Of a stretch of 5,460 bases of DNA, positions 1 to 4,196 are shown piece after piece. The stretch lies in contig JAUIEM010000519.1 of NCBI GenBank assembly GCA_030428695.1, forward strand, positions 1-5,460. Reading direction: 5' to 3'. The position numbers and the translations under genes are program-made. The notes below the pieces were generated by a model. That model ran no database searches and was not told the origin of the DNA. It was given only the letters and a program-made list of their open reading frames with translations. How positions within the stretch are numbered: the stretch's first letter is position 1; each line of letters opens with the position of its first letter. This DNA comes from a bacterium. Lineage in GTDB: Bacteria > Planctomycetota > J058 > JAJDCP01.

Positions 1-231
1 GTGGCTTTCATCGGGCGACCGCTGTCTGAGTGGACACCCTGGGGCGACATCGATCCTGACACATAGGGTCTTTGGCGGCCGCGGAACGGCCTCCTCGCCG
101 TAGGCGATCAGCTGGCTGACCGCCTCCTGGGCCGCGTCCGGCTCGGCCAGCCGGGCGGTCCACAGCTCGAGGCCGTCCTGGGCCGCGGCGGGCAGGACGA
201 GCGTGATGAGGAACAAGGTGCGGGGCTTCAT
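1..231 (-). CDS. Exported protein with HEAT-like start, partial (runs off left edge)
   Basis: The frame is open from an ATG at 231 down to base 1 with no stop, so only the first 77 codons are visible. Residues 1-17 form a typical signal peptide: Lys and Arg near the start, a hydrophobic core (LFLITLVLP), then AAA before QDG as a likely cleavage site. Residues 21-50 read as an amphipathic helical hairpin ending in GEEAVPR, which resembles the opening of a HEAT or PBS-lyase-type repeat (long helix, then G-x-x-A-V-P). Such repeats usually form protein-binding scaffolds. A GGAG box lies 5-6 bases upstream. The gene sits 50 bases downstream of the His-rich gene on the same strand, so co-transcription is likely. 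All of the first 48 codons end in G or C, but 11 of the next 29 end in A or T, including CTA, AGA and TGT, and the helix pattern disappears. Residues after about 50 may therefore not belong to the original gene. The start and export signal are fairly sure; the HEAT assignment is tentative. Confidence 0.6.
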   Translation of the reverse strand, partial: MKPRTLFLITLVLPAAAQDGLELWTARLAEPDAAQEAVSQLIAYGEEAVPRPPKTLCVRIDVAPGCPLRQRSPDESH

Positions 232-245
232 GGATTCTCCACGGG

Positions 246-272
246 GGCGGTGCTCCCTTGTGAAACACCGCC
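246..272. repeat. Intergenic inverted repeat, 7-bp stem
   Basis: GGCGGTG (246-252) and CACCGCC (266-272) are perfect inverted complements around a 13-base spacer. They lie in the short gap between the end of the His-rich gene and the ribosome binding site of the HEAT-like gene. In the minus-strand transcript this would form a hairpin just before that site. It has no T-tract, so an intrinsic terminator is unlikely. It could be an mRNA processing or stability element, or chance in GC-rich DNA. Confidence 0.35.
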
Positions 273-281
273 AGACGCGAG

Positions 282-428
282 CTATTCGAGCAGCACCACG
301 CGCGATTCGATGCGGCCCATGCAGTCGGTCTTTCCGTCGGAGATCCAGATCTTGTCGAGCGTCTTCCAGTCAGCGCCGGTTTCGTGGACCGTGAACCACG
401 GTCCTGCCACAAAGTGGACTCCCTCGAG
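282..428 (-). other. In-frame continuation of the His-rich gene beyond a TGA codon (48 codons)
   Basis: Directly after the TGA at 429-431 the same frame stays open for 48 codons (428 to 285) and ends at a TAG (284-282). The peptide looks like real protein: it contains GPWFTVHETGADWKTLDK, then IWISDGKTDCMGRIES and a hydrophobic VVLLE end. It is rich in Trp and aromatic residues and shows no low-complexity character. About four fifths of its codons end in G or C, somewhat less than upstream. Including it, the gene would be 262 codons from 1070 to 282. The likeliest explanations are a nonsense mutation (for example CGA or TGG to TGA) or a base-calling error. Recoding of TGA as selenocysteine is a further possibility because of the hairpin at 386-404. 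The continuation has no start codon with a good ribosome site of its own. Confidence 0.6.
386..404 (-). promoter_or_regulatory. Hairpin downstream of in-frame TGA (SECIS-like geometry)
   Basis: In the minus-strand transcript, GGACCGUG (404-397) and CACGGUCC (393-386) form a perfect 8-bp stem closed by a GUU triloop (396-394). The stem begins 25 bases and the loop 33 bases after the UGA at 431-429. A weaker lower stem can be drawn between UUUGU before it and ACGAAA after it, with bulges. Bacterial selenocysteine insertion elements, as generally modelled, have a short upper stem and a small apical loop with a G in its first two bases, roughly 16-37 bases after the UGA, and this hairpin fits that description. 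It may also be chance. No selenocysteine machinery is visible in the window. Confidence 0.3.
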
Positions 429-1070
429 TCACAAGCGCTGCCAGAAGTGCTTGAGCCCGACCCGTTTGACCGTGCCGCTGGTCTCGAGCGGCTGGGGCAG
501 ACCGTCGGCTTCCATGTCGAAGACGTGGCGGATGTCGAGCGGCACGCGGGTCGGGGGAAAGTACGCCCGCACCTCGCCGTGCTCGTCGACCACCCGGATC
601 TCGACGGTGACCGTCTGGCGCTCGAGCTCGGCGCGCAGGAAGGCCTCGCGCTCGGCGTCGAGCACGCCCTCGCCGCGCCGGTCGAGCAGCGCGGGGACCT
701 GGCGGCCGTGGTAGAGCAGCTCCTCGAGCGCCGGGCTCTCCTCGCTCATCGGCTCGGTCGCGAAGGCAGCGAGCAACGCGTCGAAGCGCTCGGCGTCGAG
801 GCGCGGGGTCGGATGCCGGCTCGCCGCGCAGCCGGAGGCGCACAGCTGCTCGCCGTGGGGGTGCGGGTGGGCGTGGCCCTCATGGGTCTCCTCGTGGACG
901 ACATCCGGCAAGACGATCGGCTGCACGAGGGCGCTGGGGGGCGCGCCGGTCGTCACCGGGGCCGGGGGGTCGTCGGGCGGCGGGGGTGCAGGCGCGGCCG
1001 CCCCATCCCAGACCCACCACGAACCCGCGGTGACGCCGAACGCGAACAGGCAGGTCACAAGAACTCGCAT
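429..1070 (-). CDS. Anchored, histidine-rich hypothetical protein (frame interrupted by TGA)
   Basis: This gene encodes 213 residues to the first stop and I cannot assign it a known function. Residues 3-21 are a hydrophobic segment with Trp residues (signal anchor or signal peptide). A Pro/Ala-rich linker follows at about 24-51. Next comes a cluster with His at 59, 63, 66, 68, 70 and 72, plus Cys77, Cys81 and His86, which suggests metal binding outside the cytoplasm. From about residue 90 to the end lies a compact domain rich in charged residues, with a beta-strand-like stretch VTVEIRVVDEHGEVRAYFPP and then RHVFDMEADGLPQPLETSGTVKRVG. AAGGAG lies 5 bases before the ATG at 1070, which supports this start. 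The frame is ended by a lone TGA at codon 214 but continues in frame for 48 codons, so the product is probably either truncated or recoded. It is divergent from the oxidase gene and upstream of the HEAT-like gene on the same strand. The gene is convincing; the metal role is inferred. Confidence 0.8.
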   Translation of the reverse strand: MRVLVTCLFAFGVTAGSWWVWDGAAAPAPPPPDDPPAPVTTGAPPSALVQPIVLPDVVHEETHEGHAHPHPHGEQLCASGCAASRHPTPRLDAERFDALLAAFATEPMSEESPALEELLYHGRQVPALLDRRGEGVLDAEREAFLRAELERQTVTVEIRVVDEHGEVRAYFPPTRVPLDIRHVFDMEADGLPQPLETSGTVKRVGLKHFWQRL

Positions 1071-1196
1071 GATGGCTCCTTCAGGGATCGATCATTTCAT
1101 TCGACGCGTCAAGCCGGAGAGTGTTCCGTCCCTTTTGACACCGCGCGAAGGTGGATGTTCTACAATAGGGGAAAAGCATCGAGGGAGAAAGCCGGG
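1071..1196. promoter_or_regulatory. Divergent intergenic control region
   Basis: These 126 bases separate the starts of the His-rich gene (minus) and the amine oxidase gene (plus), and are visibly more AT-rich than the flanking genes. They contain the ribosome site of each gene, a plus-strand TTGACA box, a possible minus-strand TTGACG (1112-1107), and two short palindromes, GATCGATC (1086-1093) and GACGCGTC (1103-1110). No -10 box could be fixed for the minus-strand gene. No clear repressor operator stands out. Confidence 0.5.
1135..1166 (+). promoter_or_regulatory. Probable sigma-70-type promoter for the amine oxidase operon
   Basis: A perfect -35 consensus TTGACA lies at 1135-1140. The best -10 match is TACAAT at 1161-1166 (five of six consensus positions) with a long 20-base spacer. 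TTCTAC at 1158-1163 gives the ideal 17-base spacer but a weaker match. Transcription would start around 1172-1175, leaving a leader of roughly 25 bases before the ATG at 1197, enough to include the GGGAG ribosome site at 1183-1187. The perfect -35 in GC-rich surroundings makes this more than random. Confidence 0.55.
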
Positions 1197-2363
1197 ATGG
1201 AGGAAGCGAGCGTCGCCGTCGTCGGCGCGGGCATCTTCGGGCTCTCCAGCGCCCTCGCGCTGCGCGCACGGGGACACACCGTGCATCTGATCGACCGCGC
1301 GAGGCCGCCCGCGGCCGACGCCGCATCGACCGACATCTCCAAGGTGATCCGGGCCGACTACGGCGCCGACGTCTTCTACACATCCTGGATGGACGAGGCG
1401 TTCGCGGGCTGGGACCGTTGGAACCGGGAAGCGCCCGAGCCCCTGTTCCAGCGCAGCGGCTTCCTGCTCTTGTGCCGGCGCCCGCCGCTGCGCGGCAGCT
1501 TCGAGGGCGACAGCCACGCCCTGCTGAGCGCGCGCGGCGAGCGCCTCGAGACGGTCGACGCCGGCTTCCTCGCCGCCCGCTTCCCCGCCTGGCGGGACGG
1601 CCCCCTGCGGTCCGGCTACTTCAACCCACGGGCGGGCTGGGCGGCGAGCGGGAAGGTCGTCGCCTGGCTCTGGGAGCGGGCCGCCGCGGCCGGCATCCAG
1701 CTGCACCCGGAGCGCGCTCTCGTCGGCTTCGAGAGCGAGGGCGGGCGGGTTGCCGGGGTGCGCCTCGCCGACGGCGGACGCATCGCCGCCCGCCAGGTGC
1801 TGCTCGCGGTCGGCGCCTGGACCCCGACGCTGCTGCCCGAGCTCGCCGACCGCCTCGCGCCGGTCGCCCAGCCGGTGCTGCACTTCCGCGCGCCGGATGA
1901 TGCCTGGGGCGCGCCGCGGTTCCCGGCCTGGGCCGCCGACATCAGCCAGAGCGGCTGGTACGGCTTCCCGGCGCTCGCCGACCGCACCCTGAAGATCGCC
2001 CACCACGGGCGCGGGCAGCCCGCCGATCCGGACGGCGCGCGGGTGGCGCCGGCGGACGCCGAGGCGCGCGCCCGGCGCTTCCTCCGCGCCCACCTGCCGG
2101 CGCTGGCGGAGGCGCCCCTGCTCGAGACCCACACCTGCCTGTACTGCGACAGCTTCGACGGCGACTTCTGGCTCGGCGCGCATCCGGAGCGGCCGGGCCT
2201 GTTCGTCCTCGCCGGCGGCAGCGGACACGGCTTCAAGTTCGGACCGGTGATCGGGGAGCTGGCGGCGGACGTGCTCGGCGCCGTAGCCAACCCCCGGGCC
2301 GCGCGTCTCGCCTGGCGGGAGCTCGGTCCGCGCAAGGGGGAGTCGGCGCGCTGCGGCGATTGA
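1197..2363 (+). CDS. FAD-dependent amine oxidase, monomeric sarcosine oxidase (DAO) family
   Basis: The 388-residue protein matches the usual size of monomeric sarcosine oxidase and N-methyltryptophan oxidase (about 370-390). These soluble flavoenzymes oxidise N-methyl or cyclic secondary amino acids with O2, releasing an imine or aldehyde and peroxide. The N-terminal Rossmann motif is G10-A-G12-I-F-G15, with the ribose-binding acidic residue at D33. STDISKVIRADYG (44-56) matches the family's flavin-contacting Ser-x-x-Arg-x-x-x-Tyr-Gly segment. Near the C-terminus, CLYCDSFDGDFW starts at Cys314, which lines up with the Cys that binds FAD covalently in Bacillus sarcosine oxidase (Cys315). GGSGHGFKFGP places Lys347 where that enzyme's O2-activating Lys348 lies. 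The ATG at 1197 is chosen because the protein begins directly before the first beta-strand and GGGAG lies 9 bases upstream; the open frame extends much further upstream only as a shadow of the opposite-strand gene. It is followed after 53 bases by a dehydrogenase, probably in the same operon. The substrate cannot be told from sequence. Confidence 0.9.
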   Translation: MEEASVAVVGAGIFGLSSALALRARGHTVHLIDRARPPAADAASTDISKVIRADYGADVFYTSWMDEAFAGWDRWNREAPEPLFQRSGFLLLCRRPPLRGSFEGDSHALLSARGERLETVDAGFLAARFPAWRDGPLRSGYFNPRAGWAASGKVVAWLWERAAAAGIQLHPERALVGFESEGGRVAGVRLADGGRIAARQVLLAVGAWTPTLLPELADRLAPVAQPVLHFRAPDDAWGAPRFPAWAADISQSGWYGFPALADRTLKIAHHGRGQPADPDGARVAPADAEARARRFLRAHLPALAEAPLLETHTCLYCDSFDGDFWLGAHPERPGLFVLAGGSGHGFKFGPVIGELAADVLGAVANPRAARLAWRELGPRKGESARCGD

Positions 2364-2400
2364 GCGTCGCGGTGCATCGAGAAACAGGACAGGGGCCGAG

Positions 2401-2410
2401 AGGAGAGGAG
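2401..2410 (+). promoter_or_regulatory. Ribosome binding site that fixes the dehydrogenase start
   Basis: AGGAGAGGAG, a doubled Shine-Dalgarno core, ends 6 bases before the ATG at 2417. This favours that ATG over the in-frame TTG at 2360, which overlaps the end of the oxidase gene and would add 19 residues with no family counterpart. Confidence 0.75.
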
Positions 2411-2416
2411 ACGCCC

Positions 2417-3325
2417 ATGGCACGCTGGACCTTCGACGACATCCCCGACCAGGCCGGCCGCCTCGCGGTCGTGACCGGGGCGAACACCGGCATCGGCTTC
2501 GAGGCGGCGCGCGCCCTCGCCCGCAAGGGGGCGGAGGTGATCCTCGCCTGCCGCAACCTCGAGAAGGCGCGCGCGGCCTCGGACCGCATCCTCGCCGAGA
2601 GCCCTGACGCGCGCGTCGAGGTGATGGCCCTCGACCTCGCCGACCTCGACAAGGTCGAGGCGTTCGCGGCCGCGTTCCGGGAAACGCACGCGCGGCTCGA
2701 CCTCTTGATCCTCAACGCCGGGGTGATGGTCCCGCCGGCGAGCAAGACCGCCCAGGGCTTCGAGCTGCAGCTCGGTGTCAACCATCTCGGCCACTTCGCG
2801 CTGACCGGCCACCTCCTCCCGACGCTGCGGGGGACGGACGGGGCCCGGGTGGTCGTGGTGACGAGCCTGGCGGCGCGGATGGGGAAGATGCGCTTCGACG
2901 ATCCGATGTTCGAGCGCGGCTACCAGGCCTGGCCCGCCTACGGCCAGAGCAAGCTCGCCAACCAGCTGTTCGGCGTCGAGCTGCAGCGGCGGCTCGACGC
3001 GGCGGGCTGCGGGCTGCGGGTGACCTTCGCCCATCCCGGCTGGACCGCGACCGATCTGCAGCGCAGCAGCTCGCTCGCGAGCTTCTTCAATCCGCTGTTC
3101 GCGATGAAGCCCCCGCAAGGCGCCCTGCCGACCCTGCGCGCCGCGACCGACCCCGGCGCGGCGGCCGGCGACTACTTCGGCCCCGGCGGGGTGATGCAGA
3201 TGCGCGGCTACCCGCGCCGGGTCCGCCTGGTCCGCGCCGCCTCGGACAGCGCGGCGGCGGCTCGGCTGTGGGAGCTCAGCGAGAGCCTGACCGGCGTGCG
3301 CTACGACCTGACAGCGCCGGCCTGA
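2417..3325 (+). CDS. Short-chain dehydrogenase/reductase, retinol dehydrogenase-like
   Basis: The 302-residue protein is a classical SDR, a cytosolic NAD(P)(H)-dependent oxidoreductase acting on alcohol or carbonyl groups. The cofactor motif is T20-G-A-N-T-G25-I-G27. An Arg follows the second strand (ACR46N), as often seen in NADP(H)-preferring members. D73 sits in LDLAD, the structural NAG motif is at 100-102, and N122 lies in GVNHLGHF. The catalytic residues are S150 and the Y175-G-Q-S-K179 motif. The overall pattern (TGANTGIG, ILNAGVM, GVNHLGHF, the long YQAWPAYGQSKLANQLF stretch, HPGWTATDL) matches the retinol dehydrogenase/WW-domain oxidoreductase/protochlorophyllide-reductase-like branch, whose bacterial members mostly have unknown substrates. 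The C-terminal RLWELSESLTGVRY is also typical, so the protein appears complete. It follows the amine oxidase by 53 bases with its own strong ribosome site and no visible terminator between, so an operon is likely. It could act on the carbonyl product of the oxidase, but that is inference. Confidence 0.9.
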   Translation: MARWTFDDIPDQAGRLAVVTGANTGIGFEAARALARKGAEVILACRNLEKARAASDRILAESPDARVEVMALDLADLDKVEAFAAAFRETHARLDLLILNAGVMVPPASKTAQGFELQLGVNHLGHFALTGHLLPTLRGTDGARVVVVTSLAARMGKMRFDDPMFERGYQAWPAYGQSKLANQLFGVELQRRLDAAGCGLRVTFAHPGWTATDLQRSSSLASFFNPLFAMKPPQGALPTLRAATDPGAAAGDYFGPGGVMQMRGYPRRVRLVRAASDSAAAARLWELSESLTGVRYDLTAPA

Positions 3326-3338
3326 GCCCCCTCAGACC
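3319..3338. terminator. Small inverted repeat between convergent stops (possible bidirectional terminator)
   Basis: CTGAG (3322-3326) and CTCAG (3331-3335) flank CCCC, and after one mismatch GG (3319-3320) pairs with CC (3337-3338). The two arms contain the stop codons of the two convergent genes, which end only 6 bases apart. A hairpin would form in either transcript, but neither strand has a T-tract, so rho-independent termination is doubtful. Confidence 0.3.
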
Positions 3339-4081
3339 AGCAGCTGGCGCGCGAACTCCGCGGCGAGGGCGACCGGATCGGAGGCTTCCTCGAGCACGTC
3401 GCTCGGCGTGATGATCGTGTGCACGCCCCAGTCGAGGGCCTCCCGCGCGCCGGCGGGGTCGACCTCGTCGGAGACGACCAGGCGCAGCGTCGTCTTCTTC
3501 CGGATCATCTGTACCAGCTCGCGGTCGCAGGGGGTGTCGGGGCCCTCGAAGTCGAGCGCGAGGTAGCGGTAGCCGAGCATCTGCGCGTACAGGGCGTAAC
3601 CCATCACCAGCTTGAAGCTCGGCACGTCGAAGGCGTCGAAGTACCAGCGCGCGGTCGAGCGGCCGAGGATGAAGTAGGCGACAGGCAGGAAGGGCAGGCC
3701 GCGGGAGGCGACGTTCAGGGCGGTGACGACGGCCCCAGTTCCGAAGGGCCGGGCGTAGTGCGAGTTGCTGTTCATCACGTCCGGCAGCACGATCAGGTCG
3801 GCTTCGGCGAGGCTGTCCGGGCCGGCGGGGTAGAGCACGACCGCCAGGGAAGTGTGCTCCTTGATCTCGGCGCACAGGCTCGCGAGGTTGGAGGCGCCGG
3901 TGCCGCCGAGCAGGATCTGGCGGTAGCCGAGCCGCTCGAGCTCCTGGTAGAAGCTGACGTCGGGGAAGGCCTCGGGGTCCAGCAGCGGCAGGTACTTGGC
4001 GAGCTGGAAGTTGTAGGCCGGCTGCAGGGGCGGCAGGGCATCGATCTTCTGGGTCTCGTGGCGGCGGGTCTGGCGGGGCAT
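3332..4081 (-). CDS. GGGPS/PcrB-family TIM-barrel protein, divergent
   Basis: The 249-residue protein follows the layout of geranylgeranylglyceryl/heptaprenylglyceryl phosphate synthases, prenyltransferases that join a polyprenyl diphosphate to glycerol-1-phosphate in ether lipid synthesis. Matches by eye, in order: LPLLDPEAFPD (31-41) to the family's LIDPDK strand; ILLGGTGASN (56-65) to the VGG-S/T phosphate loop; IKEHTSLAVVLYPAGPDSLAEADLIV (73-98) to the IK...P-V-I-L-F-P-G...EADAI segment; VMNSNSHYARPFG (102-114) to LNS-x-N-x-Y; LPVAYFILG (132-140); YALYAQMLGYRYLALD (162-177) to ALAAQYLGM-x-L-x-YLE, with D177 near the catalytic Glu; and GAREALDWGVHTIITPSDVLEE (211-232) to the last beta-alpha unit. 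The usual GGGI phosphate clamp is SDEV (204-207) here, so substrate or even activity may differ. The ATG at 4081 is preferred because AGGAG lies exactly 6 bases upstream; an in-frame ATG at 4087 abuts that box. The fold assignment is probable and the reaction uncertain. Confidence 0.65.
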   Translation of the reverse strand: MPRQTRRHETQKIDALPPLQPAYNFQLAKYLPLLDPEAFPDVSFYQELERLGYRQILLGGTGASNLASLCAEIKEHTSLAVVLYPAGPDSLAEADLIVLPDVMNSNSHYARPFGTGAVVTALNVASRGLPFLPVAYFILGRSTARWYFDAFDVPSFKLVMGYALYAQMLGYRYLALDFEGPDTPCDRELVQMIRKKTTLRLVVSDEVDPAGAREALDWGVHTIITPSDVLEEASDPVALAAEFARQLLV

Positions 4082-4196
4082 GGACATCTCCTGTCGCGAT
4101 TCCCCCGATTCTCGCGCACCGCGCCTGGCGGCGCCACAACTTCCCCGGCGGCGGTGGCTGGTGGCGAACAAATGTTCCTCTGCTAGACTCGCAGGT
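4082..4196. promoter_or_regulatory. Divergent intergenic region between GGGPS-like gene and kinase gene
   Basis: These 115 bases separate the two divergent starts. On the minus strand AGGAG (plus 4088-4092) serves the GGGPS-like gene. A short hairpin with arms GCGCC (4121-4125) and GGCGC (4130-4134) lies in its leader. No convincing -35/-10 pair was found for the minus-strand gene. For the plus strand, see the -10 element at 4181-4189. Confidence 0.4.
4181..4189 (+). promoter_or_regulatory. Extended -10 element just before the kinase ATG
   Basis: TGCTAGACT reads as an extended -10 (TGn followed by TAGACT, four of six matches to TATAAT). It ends 7 bases before the ATG at 4197, so a transcript started at the usual distance would begin at or next to the A of the start codon, giving a leaderless mRNA. 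No good -35 lies at 16-18 bases upstream, and there is no proper Shine-Dalgarno sequence, which fits this reading. Confidence 0.4.

Noticed and set aside
414..432. Second small hairpin (arms GTGACTC and GAGTCCAC in the transcript) overlapping the in-frame TGA
   Set aside because: It starts at the TGA itself, has a bulge and a 4-base loop, and does not have the spacing expected for a recoding element; probably chance or at most a local structure.
384..1196. Upstream extension of the oxidase frame on the plus strand
   Set aside because: It is antisense to the His-rich gene, has no family counterpart, and the ATG at 1197 has a good ribosome site directly before the Rossmann strand.
1092..3118. 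Two overlapping minus-strand open frames (443 and 500 codons) over the oxidase and dehydrogenase
   Set aside because: Both are low-complexity Arg/Ala/Gly-rich shadows of two recognisable plus-strand enzymes.
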